Counted from the stretch's first letter, positions 1-8,955 are shown. The stretch: DNA of 56,004 nucleotides from Pseudomonas sp. MYb60 (GCF_002979555.1 NZ_PCOZ01000023.1:1-56004); one strand, 5' to 3'. Notes: generated by a model from the letters alone, not told the origin. Translations and numbers: made by a program.

Positions 1-13
1 TCAGTACCCGAAT

Positions 14-131
14 TTCTTGACGACCATAGAGCATTGGAACCACCTGATCCCATCCCGAACTCAGCAGTGAAACGATGCATCGCCGATGGTAGTGTGGGGT
101 TTCCCCATGTGAGAGTAGGTCATCGTCAAGA
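14..131 (+). rRNA. rrf: 5S ribosomal RNA
   Basis: The terminal helix is visible: CTTGACGA at 16-23 pairs with TCGTCAAG at 123-130. Between them lie the conserved 5S stretches GAACTCAGCAGTGAAACG and GGGGTTTCCCCATGTGAGAG. The sequence is Pseudomonas-like. The 23S gene should lie to the left of the window, so this is the tail of an rRNA operon. The exact mature ends are uncertain by a few bases. Confidence 0.97.
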
Positions 132-144
132 TTGAATTCCAGAA

Positions 145-174
145 CCCCTGTTTGCTAACGCAAACAGGGGTTTT
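145..174 (+). terminator. rRNA operon intrinsic terminator
   Basis: A perfect 10-bp stem (CCCCTGTTTG at 145-154 with CAAACAGGGG at 161-170) and a 6-nt loop are followed by TTTT. It lies about 14 bases after the 5S gene, as expected for the end of an rrn operon. Confidence 0.93.
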
Positions 175-400
175 GTCGTTTCGGGGACACCACTTTGCTG
201 TGTCCGCAGCACCGCCTGTCGGCTTCCTACGTAAAGCTAGGAAATCTCTTACAAATCCCTAAGTTTTGCCAATCCCTGGCCGAAAGCCTGACAAGCCGTG
301 CGTGCACCTAAATAGAGCGGCACGAGAAGCTGTCTGTACCGCTAGACGAAATGCTCGATCCGGCACGCTCACTCCCCTTTTGGCAAAAGAAGTCGATGAA

Positions 401-2281
401 ATGAATCTCAAGTTCAGTCATAAAATTCTGTTGGCCGCGTCAGGCGTCGTGGTTCTGGCCTTCGCGTTGTTCACCCTCTACAACGACTACCTGCAGCGTA
501 CTACCATCAAGCAGAACCTGGAGTCGTCCATCCAGCAATCCGGTGAGCTCACCGCCAGCAGTGTGCAGAACTGGCTCAGTGGTCGTGTATTGGTGCTCGA
601 GAGCCTGACGCAAAACATCGCTCATCAGGGCAGTAACGCTGACCTGCCAGGATTGGTCGACCAACCCGCATTCACCTCGAACTTCCAGTTCACCTATGTT
701 GGCCAAACCAACGGCGTATTCACCCAGCGGCCAGACGCAAAAATGCCGGATGGCTATGATCCGCGTCAGCGGCCTTGGTACAAGCAAGCTGTCGAAGCAG
801 GCAAGCCCATGCTCACGCCGCCTTATATGGCCGCTGTGGGCGGGCAGATCGTAACCATCGCCATGCCGGTGAAAAAGAACGGTGAATTGCTCGGTGTCGT
901 AGGTGGCGACCTGAGTCTGCAAACGCTGGTCAAGATCATCAACTCGGTCGACTTCGGCGGTATTGGCCATGCGTTCCTGGTCAGTGGTGACGGCCAAGTC
1001 ATCGTCAGCCCTGACGAAGACCAGGTGATGAAAAACCTCAAGGCCATCTACCCTGGCAGCCAGGTCCGCATCGAGAAGGTCAATCAGGACGTGGTCCTCA
1101 ATGGCCAGGACCGCATCTTGTCATTTACGCCTATCAGCGGTTTGCCAGGCGCAGATTGGTATATCGGTCTGTCGATCGATAAAGACAAAGCCTACGCACC
1201 ACTGGGCAAGTTCCGAACCTCCGCGCTCATCGCCATGCTGATTGCCGTGGTAGCGATCGCTGTACTCCTGAGCCTGCTGATCCAGGTATTGCTGCGCCCG
1301 TTGACCACCATGGGCGTGGCCATGAAGGACATTGCCCAGGGTGAGGGCGACCTGACCCGCCGCTTGGCCGTGACCAGCAAGGACGAGTTTGGTGAAGTGG
1401 GCAGTGCGTTCAATCAGTTCGTTGAACGGATCCATGCCTCGATTTCTGAAGTGTCTTCGGCAACGCGTCACGTGCACGACCTGTCCCAGCGTGTAATGGC
1501 CTCATCCAATGCGTCTATTATTGGCTCTGACGAGCAAAGCGCGCGCACTAATAGCGTGGCTGCCGCGATCAACGAGTTGGGCGCTGCCACTCAGGAAATC
1601 GCCCGTAACGCCGCCGATGCTTCTCAGCACGCCAGTGGCGCCAGTGAGCAAGCCGATGATGGGCGCAAAGTGGTGGAGCAAACCATCCTGGCAATGTCCG
1701 CGCTGTCGCAGAAGATCAGCTTGTCCTGTACGCAGATCGAAACCCTGAATGCGAGCACTGACAACATCGGTCACATTCTGGATGTGATCAAAGGCATCTC
1801 CCAGCAAACCAACCTGCTTGCACTCAATGCCGCGATTGAAGCCGCACGTGCCGGAGAGGCCGGGCGCGGTTTTGCCGTTGTTGCGGACGAAGTACGCAAC
1901 CTGGCTCACCGCACCCAGGAGTCAGCCGAAGAGATCCACAAAATGATCACGTCGCTGCAAATCGGTTCGCGTGAGGCGGTCACCACCATGAATGCGAGCC
2001 AGGCGTCGAGCGAAGAGAGTGTGCAGGTCGCCAACCAGGCAGGCGAGCGCCTGGTCAGCGTGACACAGCGTATTGTCGAGATCGACGGCATGAACCAGTC
2101 CGTAGCCGCCGCTACCGAGGAGCAGACGGCTGTAGTGGAAACCCTCAACGTCGATATCAACCAGATCAACTTGTTGAACCAGCAAGGTGTTACCAATCTC
2201 AACGAAACCCTGAAGGATTGCGATGCATTGTCGCAACAGGCCAATCGTCTCAAGCAATTGGTCGACAGTTTCAAGATCTGA
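401..2281 (+). CDS. dCache-type methyl-accepting chemotaxis protein, probable amino-acid receptor
   Basis: A 626-aa inner-membrane chemoreceptor that would pass ligand binding to CheA/CheW. Order: TM1 (about 9-29), periplasmic dCache domain (about 35-275), TM2 (about 290-312), HAMP, then the cytoplasmic signalling hairpin with its tip GISQQTNLLALNAAIEAARA. The dCache domain carries Y119, R124, W126, Y127 and D170. This matches the Y-x4-R-x-WY...D pattern known for amino-acid-binding receptors such as PctA, so an amino-acid ligand is inferred. ATG 401 was chosen because TM1 follows directly; the frame stays open to 266, but that extension is basic and not signal-like. The gene stands alone, ending at a bidirectional terminator shared with the mgo operon. 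Confidence 0.93.
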   Translation: MNLKFSHKILLAASGVVVLAFALFTLYNDYLQRTTIKQNLESSIQQSGELTASSVQNWLSGRVLVLESLTQNIAHQGSNADLPGLVDQPAFTSNFQFTYVGQTNGVFTQRPDAKMPDGYDPRQRPWYKQAVEAGKPMLTPPYMAAVGGQIVTIAMPVKKNGELLGVVGGDLSLQTLVKIINSVDFGGIGHAFLVSGDGQVIVSPDEDQVMKNLKAIYPGSQVRIEKVNQDVVLNGQDRILSFTPISGLPGADWYIGLSIDKDKAYAPLGKFRTSALIAMLIAVVAIAVLLSLLIQVLLRPLTTMGVAMKDIAQGEGDLTRRLAVTSKDEFGEVGSAFNQFVERIHASISEVSSATRHVHDLSQRVMASSNASIIGSDEQSARTNSVAAAINELGAATQEIARNAADASQHASGASEQADDGRKVVEQTILAMSALSQKISLSCTQIETLNASTDNIGHILDVIKGISQQTNLLALNAAIEAARAGEAGRGFAVVADEVRNLAHRTQESAEEIHKMITSLQIGSREAVTTMNASQASSEESVQVANQAGERLVSVTQRIVEIDGMNQSVAAATEEQTAVVETLNVDINQINLLNQQGVTNLNETLKDCDALSQQANRLKQLVDSFKI

Positions 2282-2295
2282 CCCACCGACCAGCG

Positions 2296-2325
2296 TGGCA
2301 GGAGCGGTTCGACGCGCTCCTGCCA
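2296..2325. terminator. Bidirectional terminator between the chemoreceptor gene and mgoD
   Basis: A perfect 11-bp inverted repeat (TGGCAGGAGCG at 2296-2306, CGCTCCTGCCA at 2315-2325) lies between two convergent genes. A short T run (TTT) follows on the plus strand. The stem begins directly after the mgoD stop codon on the minus strand, so it probably ends both transcripts. Confidence 0.75.
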
Positions 2326-2326
2326 T

Positions 2327-2791
2327 TTAGCCCATCAAGCGCCGCGCATTCTCCAGCGCCTCGCGGGCAAAGCCCTGTATGAAGCCTTCAAACCCCACCT
2401 GTGCGGCGTCCACCGGCTCGGCAATGATCGTCCATGTGACCCTTGAGCATTGCGCGCCCAGGGTATCCACATGGATCGCGGCCCATAACCTGGCCACACC
2501 CAGCGTGTTATAGATCGTTGTCCAAGTCATGTACCTGGCGATCTCATCCCGGCTATTGAGTTGTTCAACGACCACGTTGCCATCGCGGAAAAATTTGGTG
2601 CGCAACGCGCCGATGCCGGTGCCGGTGCCGGTCATTTGGGTATGGGAGAGTGCGGGGATGAACGCCTCGAACCCTGAGAAATTCCCCACCACCGCCCATA
2701 GGCACGCGGCATGACAGTTGACCACGACAGATTCCACTATCGGCCGGCCATTCGGGTTGCGGATTAATGTATCGGGTAACAATGCATTCAT
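2327..2791 (-). CDS. mgoD: SRPBCC (polyketide cyclase/dehydrase-like) protein, MgoD/PvfD-type
   Basis: A 154-aa cytoplasmic protein with the SRPBCC/START-like pattern: N-terminal strand ESVVVNC, a W-xx-V-xx-F helix (LWAVVGNFSGFEAF), a central set of strands with RDEIARYMTW, and a long C-terminal helix. It is the last gene of the operon, 18 bp after mgoA. In known mgo/pvf operons the fourth gene encodes this type of protein. It is reported to be less essential for product formation than genes B, C and A, and its exact role is not settled. The symbol rests mainly on gene order, with family agreement. Confidence 0.82.
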   Translation of the reverse strand: MNALLPDTLIRNPNGRPIVESVVVNCHAACLWAVVGNFSGFEAFIPALSHTQMTGTGTGIGALRTKFFRDGNVVVEQLNSRDEIARYMTWTTIYNTLGVARLWAAIHVDTLGAQCSRVTWTIIAEPVDAAQVGFEGFIQGFAREALENARRLMG

Positions 2792-2809
2792 GCGTGAGTC
2801 CTGAGACGT

Positions 2810-5800
2810 TCAAATAAAACCGATGGACTGGAGGTAGGCACAACCCCTGCTCAGCAATGCAGGATTTTTCTCGGGGTATTGCGCCTTCATTTGCTCAACG
2901 CCCCGACGCGCGTTGTCATGCCGAATCATCGAGGTGTCGCCGATATCCTCATCCAGGCGGTCGAGATAAAACCCGATCACCCCAAACAACGCATTGTCAG
3001 GACTCACCGAGTGCAGTGCCTGCTGCCATTGAGCGACGCTCACCTGCTCGAAGCGATGACCGGCCAGGCGGAACGCATCCAGGTAGTGCGCCCAGGTGAG
3101 GGGCTGTGGGTTATGCAGGTTGAACACACTGCGCTCGGCGTTGAAGCTCGCGCTGTGGAACACCACCAGCCGCGCAAGGAAGTCCACGGGCATCAGGTCG
3201 AAGTTCAGCTCGAAACGGGGCAGCAGCCCCAGTTGGAGCGAGCCCTTGAGCATCAGCATCAGGCGATTCTGGTGGGGTTGGCAGACGCCGTTGCGACTGT
3301 TGAAACTGATGTTCCCCAAGCGGTGGATGTTCGCCCAGACGCCCTGCTCGACCGCACGCCCCACCAAGCGCTCACCGACCCACTTGGACAGGTTGTAGCC
3401 GTTCTTGATGTACAGCGGCAACGTCTGTGCGGCGGGGGATTCGAGTACATGCCCCATGTCGTCGATGCTGCTGGACGCCGACAGCGTCGAGATGAAATTG
3501 AAGACTTTCTTGCTATGGGTTTCACACAGCCGCAAGCACTCGAATATCGGCTCGACGTTATCCCGGGCCAGCGAGGGATAGTCCATCACATGGTTGACCC
3601 GTGCGGCATTGTGCACGAGCACGCCAAAATCCTTCGCCAGGTAGTCGTGGGTTTCGTCACTCAAGCCCAAGTGTGGCAACCCTATATCGGCGCTGAACAC
3701 CTCAACCCGCTGCAGATCGAGGTGCTCCAGTCGATAGTCGCGCAGTGCCTGGCTGAATCGCGCTTTCGCCGAGAGCCCTGATGCCTCGCGGACAAGGCAC
3801 GCCACCCGTGTAGCACCGCTGGCCAGCAGTGCTTCGACAATGTGCACGCCGACAAAGCTGTTGGCCCCCGTTACGATCACGTTGCGCGGGTCGCCTGCAC
3901 GGTCTCCAGGCAGTAACGTGAGGCCCAGTGGCCGCAGGGCATCCAGCGTCGCCCGACCAGCAGTGGCCTGAACCCGCTCAGTGTTTTCCAGCAAGGCGCC
4001 GAGCGTACGGACTGTCGGAACTTCGATGAAGTGATTCAACGCAAACCCACGGCCGAATTGCTCGCGCGTACGTATCAGCAGCGTCGACAGCAGAATCGAA
4101 TGGCCGCCCAAGTCGAAAAAACTGTCGTCGACAGACAACCCTTCAGAAGGAAGCTCCAACAGCTCGCTCCACAGGCCGATCAACCGCCTGTGCAGAGGCG
4201 AGTGCACACTGCACGTCGTACTCGCCGCGCCAGGTTGAACCGGCTGCATCAGCAATGCCCTGCGGTCGACTTTGCCACTGTGGGTGCGTGGCAGCTCTGC
4301 CAGCTCCCGCCAGAGCACTGGCTGCATGTAGTCCGCCAGCCTCTGTTGGGCATACTGTTTGAGGGCGCCCACTGAAGCGCCCGGTTCGGGCTGGGCGACA
4401 AAGCCACCTATTTTGGAATTGCCGTCGATGACCACCGCTACCTGGCGATACAGGCGACTGCTGCGCAGGCAATGTTCAATTTCCCCCGGCTCTACTCGAA
4501 ACCCACGAATCTTTACCTGATCATCCCGACGTCCGCACAGCATGATGCCCTCAGCCGTCCACTTCGCCAGGTCGCCACTGCGGTAGGCGCGCAGAGGCAG
4601 CTCGCCCGGGATCGCCAGGTGGATGAATGCAGCGGCAGTCTGTTGTGGGTCATTCACATACCCCAGGCTGACACCGGGTCCAATGATGTACACCTCGCCG
4701 GTCACCTGCTCATCCACCGGTTGCAGGTTATCGTCAAGGATCAGCACCTGGCTGTTGGCGATGGGCCGGCCGAGATTGCGGTTGCTGTCATCGGGGAGCA
4801 GCGTTTTGTGGGTGATCAACACCGTGGTTTCGGTGGGGCCGTAGCAATTGTGCAGTGAGCACTGTGCCGCCAGCCGTTCAATCACATGGGGTTCGCAGAC
4901 ATCACCTCCGGTCAGCAGGTGTTTCAGGCCCAGTGGTTTGTCCGGCGGCAGAATGCTGAGCACCGCGGGGGGCAGGAAGGCATGGGTGACGCGGCGTTCG
5001 TGTAACAACGCCACCAGTTGCCCCGGGTCGATTCGTTGTTCCTCGCTGGGGACGATCAGCACGGCGCCCGCGATCAATGTGGGAAAAATATCGATCAGGG
5101 ATGAGTCGAAACCCAACGACGAGAATTGCAGGACGCGATCCTGTTCATCCAGCGCCACGCACGCGCTGAACCACGTCGTGAAGTGGGCCAGGTTGCCGTG
5201 GCTGAGCAGCACGCCTTTGGGGTGGCCGGTGGTGCCTGATGTAAAGAGCAGCATGCACGGGGTGTCCAACAGAGGACGGTGCTGCATCACGGGCAACGTG
5301 GTATCGACATCGTGGCAATCGACGGTGGTGACATCCACTGAGTTCAAATGCCCACGCAGGGGATGCTGGCCTGCGTCCAGCAACACGCAGGCCTTGGCAC
5401 TGTCGAGCAGGGTGCCGTGGCGTTGAGGGGGCTGTTCCGGCCCCAGCGGCAAGTACACCGCGCCACTGCCCAGCACGGCAAGAATGCTGGCGTACAACCC
5501 GAGGGATTTATCCAGGCATACGCCGACTACTGGCCTTTCAACGGACGCCAGCAACGGCTGCAGTCGACGCTGAATGGCGAGGGCCTGGCGCTGTAATTGC
5601 CGGTAGGTGAACGTGCAGCCGCCGATGTCCAGCGCTGGCCGCGAGGCGAAAGCGTTGAGGCTGGCTTGCACGCGTTCGGTCACTGGCACTTGGGCTGCAA
5701 GCAGCAATGCAGGGTCTGCGGTGCGATTGAACCGGTGCAGAAACGCCAGCGCTTCGATGGCGTGCAAGCCTTGCTCGGGCCAGTCATTTGCAACCGCGCC

Positions 5801-6184
5801 CGCGGAGAAATACCCAGCGCCCCGCGAGAGTCCGCTGACGTGCAGTGCGACCCACTCCACCACTGTTCGCGTGACGCGCCGGCGCAACTGTTGGCCGTTG
5901 CCACTGGGCTCGTCGGCAATGTCGAGTGTCGCCAGTAAACCCTGATCGCGTTCATACGCACGCAATTGCAGGCCAGGCAACCCGCCATCGGTCAACGGGC
6001 CGATCCCCAGGCGCAAGCTCAGCCACGGGACGTCGGCACCAGGACTCGACAGCGAATGGCCACCGTCCTCGATCCACAGGTCTGGCGCATCGCTGCCCGA
6101 CACATGCCCGTGCGCCTCCAGCTCCTGCCTGATGCACGCCAGCGCGTTGCTCGTGCCGCCCCATCCGAGTGTCAGGCACCTCAT
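2810..6184 (-). CDS. mgoA: NRPS with adenylation, thiolation and thioester-reductase domains (MgoA/PvfC)
   Basis: A 1124-aa single-module synthetase. Residues 1-165 are an N-terminal region without NRPS motifs. The adenylation domain (about 175-645) shows LLFTSGTTGHPKG (312-324), NCYGPTETT, YRSGDLAKW, GRRDDQVKIRGFRVEPGEIE and HSGKVDRR. The carrier domain has DLGGHS with the phosphopantetheine serine at 696. The C-terminal NAD(P)-dependent reductase begins at VTGANSFVG (771-779) and has a Y-x3-K motif in YNLSKW. There is no condensation domain, so one activated amino acid is released reductively as an aldehyde or alcohol. In the known system the substrate is leucine (leudiazen) or valine-like. 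The start overlaps the mgoC stop (ATGA), indicating translational coupling. Confidence 0.93.
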   Translation of the reverse strand: MRCLTLGWGGTSNALACIRQELEAHGHVSGSDAPDLWIEDGGHSLSSPGADVPWLSLRLGIGPLTDGGLPGLQLRAYERDQGLLATLDIADEPSGNGQQLRRRVTRTVVEWVALHVSGLSRGAGYFSAGAVANDWPEQGLHAIEALAFLHRFNRTADPALLLAAQVPVTERVQASLNAFASRPALDIGGCTFTYRQLQRQALAIQRRLQPLLASVERPVVGVCLDKSLGLYASILAVLGSGAVYLPLGPEQPPQRHGTLLDSAKACVLLDAGQHPLRGHLNSVDVTTVDCHDVDTTLPVMQHRPLLDTPCMLLFTSGTTGHPKGVLLSHGNLAHFTTWFSACVALDEQDRVLQFSSLGFDSSLIDIFPTLIAGAVLIVPSEEQRIDPGQLVALLHERRVTHAFLPPAVLSILPPDKPLGLKHLLTGGDVCEPHVIERLAAQCSLHNCYGPTETTVLITHKTLLPDDSNRNLGRPIANSQVLILDDNLQPVDEQVTGEVYIIGPGVSLGYVNDPQQTAAAFIHLAIPGELPLRAYRSGDLAKWTAEGIMLCGRRDDQVKIRGFRVEPGEIEHCLRSSRLYRQVAVVIDGNSKIGGFVAQPEPGASVGALKQYAQQRLADYMQPVLWRELAELPRTHSGKVDRRALLMQPVQPGAASTTCSVHSPLHRRLIGLWSELLELPSEGLSVDDSFFDLGGHSILLSTLLIRTREQFGRGFALNHFIEVPTVRTLGALLENTERVQATAGRATLDALRPLGLTLLPGDRAGDPRNVIVTGANSFVGVHIVEALLASGATRVACLVREASGLSAKARFSQALRDYRLEHLDLQRVEVFSADIGLPHLGLSDETHDYLAKDFGVLVHNAARVNHVMDYPSLARDNVEPIFECLRLCETHSKKVFNFISTLSASSSIDDMGHVLESPAAQTLPLYIKNGYNLSKWVGERLVGRAVEQGVWANIHRLGNISFNSRNGVCQPHQNRLMLMLKGSLQLGLLPRFELNFDLMPVDFLARLVVFHSASFNAERSVFNLHNPQPLTWAHYLDAFRLAGHRFEQVSVAQWQQALHSVSPDNALFGVIGFYLDRLDEDIGDTSMIRHDNARRGVEQMKAQYPEKNPALLSRGCAYLQSIGFI

Positions 6185-7128
6185 GGCCGACTCCCGGAGG
6201 CGGGCAGGTAGTCACGCAGTGCGTGTGTGACGGCGGGTGTTTGCAGCATGCCGCTGTGTTGTAGAAAACCCACGATGTTGCCTACGAGTGGGTGCTGGCA
6301 GGTAATGGGGAACGCCAGCGCTGTGACCTCTTCTCGCAGTGCATGACGAATGTCGGGGCTGACCTCAAGGTGCTCGATCAAGTGCAGGTTGAAGGTGTTC
6401 TGCAGGTCATTGGTCAAGTAGTGCGCCAGGAAAACCGGCAATACCTGAGCGATGCTGTCGCGGTCCGCCGGCGTTGCGGATTGCCAGTAGAGACGCACCA
6501 GGCGCGTCCAGAACTGTGCGTGGCGACCCTCGTCAAACAGGTGGTCGGCCATCAGCCCCCGAATGGAGGCTTTGACACTGTTGTCCTTGGCGAACGCTGC
6601 CACATCGTGGGTCACGGTGTTTTCGGCGATGGCGACGCCGATCAGTTCCACGGCGTCCTGCAAATGTGCAGGCACCTGCGCTTGCGCCGCCGGCAGCGCG
6701 TGGCTCAGTTCGATCTGCCCTGGCAGGTCCAGCGGTTGTACGCCGGTCAGGGCCACGGTCTGCTGCATGAAGTCGAGAGCGACCAATGCGTGATAATCCT
6801 CGTCCACCACCACCGTCATCGCGTCACGGCGACAGGCGAGGGGGAATGGCAGCGAAAAGCGATTCTTGGCAATGCTGCGCGCCGTCTTGTCCACGATCTC
6901 GGTTTCGAAGATCACCACGTCGTTGATGAACTTGTAGAAGCTTTGCACCAGCACGAAATCGCGCCATTGAGCGCAGTGTTCGATAAACGTCGCACTGAGC
7001 ACCAAGGGCTGGCGGCACAGTGGATAGATCAATTTGTCGTCGTTTTCCAGCAGGCGGCGAGGGCGGGTGCGGATGGTCGCGCGGCGTTCCCAGTCATCGG
7101 CGATGGGAGGGTAATCGGTGATATTCAC
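6181..7128 (-). CDS. mgoC: AurF-like di-iron N-oxygenase (MgoC/PvfB)
   Basis: A 315-aa protein of the p-aminobenzoate N-oxygenase (AurF) family, which oxidises amino groups with a non-haem di-iron centre. Candidate iron ligands lie in FETEIVDK, DEDYHAL, AENTVTHD and DEGRHAQFW (an E-x2-H plus E-x3-H type array). The reading frame is open further upstream, but the GTG at 7128 is the sensible start: it overlaps the mgoB stop (GTGA) and begins VNITDYPPIADDW. Both ends therefore overlap neighbours by 4 bp, which implies strict co-translation. In mgo/pvf biochemistry this enzyme works with the NRPS to make N-oxidised products. Confidence 0.9.
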   Translation of the reverse strand: MNITDYPPIADDWERRATIRTRPRRLLENDDKLIYPLCRQPLVLSATFIEHCAQWRDFVLVQSFYKFINDVVIFETEIVDKTARSIAKNRFSLPFPLACRRDAMTVVVDEDYHALVALDFMQQTVALTGVQPLDLPGQIELSHALPAAQAQVPAHLQDAVELIGVAIAENTVTHDVAAFAKDNSVKASIRGLMADHLFDEGRHAQFWTRLVRLYWQSATPADRDSIAQVLPVFLAHYLTNDLQNTFNLHLIEHLEVSPDIRHALREEVTALAFPITCQHPLVGNIVGFLQHSGMLQTPAVTHALRDYLPASGSRP

Positions 7129-7880
7129 AGGTGCACCTCTTGCACCGAGACCACGACGTCGTCCCAGAGGGCGATGCGGCTTTGCACGGCTGCGAGGGCG
7201 CAATCGTCGGCCTGTTGCGCGTCGGATGCGGCGATGGTCAAGCGTTGCAGCAATTGCTCCGCTGCCGGCCCATGGTCTTCGGCATCCAACTCGATGTGGC
7301 GGTTGAGATAGCTTTGCAAGGTGGGTGCCGAATGCGGGTGAAGCGCTCCTGACCGCAAGAGGCGCGCGAACATACCCGGGATAACGCTTTCGCGGGCATG
7401 AACGAACGCGGCCGCCACACAGTGGGTCGGGGCGTGCAGCGCAACCTGCAATGTCTCGCTGACAAAGCGGATCACGCCTGGGGGAGCATTGACCCTGTGC
7501 AAGGCCGTGCTCGCTTCCAGTCCCTGACGCTGCAGCGTGATGAAGCGGTTGATTACCTCTGTGCTGGCGCCGATCTCGTCCATGGCTTGCAGGTACAACT
7601 CGAAATGGCTGCAATAGCCTTGGCGGGGGTGCGCGTCGGACTCTTCACCCAGAACGATTTCGTTGATCAGGCGTGCGGCATGCGGGTCGGCAGGTGGGAG
7701 CCAGGGCAGGCGCGTGCAGGTCAGGTCCTGCTGCAACCGCTTGGCCAGCGTCATGAAGTCCCAAACAGCGAATACATGACTTTCCATGAAGACGTGTAAC
7801 TTGCGAAGCGACGTTATTTCCGGAAATAACGAATGGCTGCATAGCTGCAGTTTTTTTTGTTCAAGTAACGGTGGGTACAT
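7125..7880 (-). CDS. mgoB: Haem-oxygenase-like DUF3050 protein (MgoB/PvfA)
   Basis: A 251-aa all-helical protein of the DUF3050 type, within the haem-oxygenase-like di-iron oxidase fold. The typical motif MESHVFAVWDFM lies near residue 32. Later candidate metal ligands are NEIVLGEESD, FVHARESVIPGMF and RHIELDAEDHGP (E, H, D, H residues). It is the first gene of the operon and overlaps mgoC by GTGA. In the known mgo/pvf/ham systems this protein is needed for the nitrogen-nitrogen bond or N-oxide product, but its exact chemistry is less certain. No clear Shine-Dalgarno sequence is visible upstream of ATG 7880, so the start is tentative. Confidence 0.88.
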   Translation of the reverse strand: MYPPLLEQKKLQLCSHSLFPEITSLRKLHVFMESHVFAVWDFMTLAKRLQQDLTCTRLPWLPPADPHAARLINEIVLGEESDAHPRQGYCSHFELYLQAMDEIGASTEVINRFITLQRQGLEASTALHRVNAPPGVIRFVSETLQVALHAPTHCVAAAFVHARESVIPGMFARLLRSGALHPHSAPTLQSYLNRHIELDAEDHGPAAEQLLQRLTIAASDAQQADDCALAAVQSRIALWDDVVVSVQEVHL

Positions 7881-8198
7881 GGTTAATGCCTATAAGTTGT
7901 TGCGACTGCTGTGAAGCAGCGGTGGGCCGTTGCGGCCGATAACTGAAAAAAAGGTATAGCCAGGCTTCGCGCACGAGGAGGCTCGTGCGCGGGGTTACGC
8001 AGTGAGTTGGAGTTTGCGAGTCAGTAAAAAGATAATAAGCGGGTTGAGCGATTTGGCGAGGGTAAGTATGCGTTAGATGTTTTTCTAAATAATAACGTGT
8101 GTAAGTTACTTGTTAAGTTATGAGTGGGACGTTTCTTTGCGCGGGGCCCGACCTGTTAAAAGGTAGGCCCGCAACGCTGGCGTGGCAGGATCACCGTC
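7881..8198. promoter_or_regulatory. Upstream/leader region of the mgo operon, with a 10-bp hairpin
   Basis: A gene-free stretch between mgoB and the GntR gene, more AT-rich than its surroundings. It holds a perfect inverted repeat at 7968-7991 (CGCGCACGAG, loop GAGG, CTCGTGCGCG), about 90 bp upstream of mgoB. A T7 tract comes some 16 nt after the stem in the direction of mgo transcription. At 8139-8174 is an imperfect GC-rich hairpin that could end the GntR transcript, though without a U tract. I could not identify a convincing sigma-70 or sigma-54 promoter. Confidence 0.5.
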
Positions 8199-8909
8199 TT
8201 ATTGCGGCGCCTTCTTGCTCGCAACTTCCAGGCCGTCAAGATAGATCGAGATGACCTCCATGCCACGCATCAAGTGATTACGCAGAGTAAGAATGCTTTC
8301 CTCGGTTTTCTTTTGTGCGACCAGGTTCAGTAATTCACGGTGGTCTTCCTGGGATGTTTCGCCCAGCCCCATCGCTTCGAGGTTGAAGCGCAGGAAACGC
8401 TCTTCTTCGTTCAGCCCATGCTCGACCAGCTTGAGCAGTCGCTGATTGGGTGCCTGGCCATACAGGGTCATGTGAAACAGGCGATTGAGCCGGCCAATTT
8501 CGGTGTAGTCCTTTTCCTGCTCCAGTGCACAGATCAACCTGTCCGCTTCGGCGATATCGACGTCAGTGAGCAGGGGGATCGACAAGCGTAACGCCTCGGA
8601 CTCCAGCAGCAGTCGCAGTGCGTAGGTTTCGGCCGAGTTGTCCTCGATCAGCGGTGCCACCACCGCGCCCTTGTGCGTCAACACGTGCAACAGCGATTGC
8701 GCCTCGAGCTGGCGCAAGGCCTCACGCACGGGCATGCGACTGACCCCGAACAGGCTGGCCAGCTCCTGTTGGCGCATGGCGGTGCCACAGGGCAATCGCC
8801 CATCGAGGATGGCATTGCGCAAGGTTTCTTCGATAACGGAGCGAGCAAGATGAGCGGGAATCGGACCGCTTATCTTGATGCTGTTCAACGGGCTCGGCTT
8901 CTGCGTCAC
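8199..8909 (-). CDS. GntR-family (FCD) transcriptional regulator
   Basis: A 236-aa cytoplasmic DNA-binding protein. The N-terminal winged helix has the GntR signature LRNAILDGRLPCGTAMRQQELASLFGVSRMPVREALRQLEAQ, split here over residues 30-72. The helical C-terminal FCD effector domain includes RLNRLFHMTLYG and DHRELLNLV, with the metal-ligand-like residues (D/H) of that family. GTG 8909 was chosen because AAGGAGG lies 11 bases upstream; the frame is open to 8987. It is divergent from a TauD-like dioxygenase and transporter set, and two inverted repeats lie between them. Control of that set is therefore the natural inference. Confidence 0.9.
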   Translation of the reverse strand: MTQKPSPLNSIKISGPIPAHLARSVIEETLRNAILDGRLPCGTAMRQQELASLFGVSRMPVREALRQLEAQSLLHVLTHKGAVVAPLIEDNSAETYALRLLLESEALRLSIPLLTDVDIAEADRLICALEQEKDYTEIGRLNRLFHMTLYGQAPNQRLLKLVEHGLNEEERFLRFNLEAMGLGETSQEDHRELLNLVAQKKTEESILTLRNHLMRGMEVISIYLDGLEVASKKAPQ

Positions 8910-8955
8910 GGTTACGTTATCCTCCTTATAGAGCGGGTAGATATTTTGGATCCAA

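Noticed and set aside
7129..7614. N-terminal extension of the N-oxygenase frame
   Set aside because: It overlaps mgoB in another frame and has low-complexity Arg-rich composition. The GTG at 7128 overlapping the mgoB stop is the usual operon arrangement.
7968..7991. Intrinsic terminator of the GntR or mgo transcript
   Set aside because: The stem is perfect, but the T tract begins about 16 bases later, so it is not a canonical terminator. Kept as a leader hairpin.
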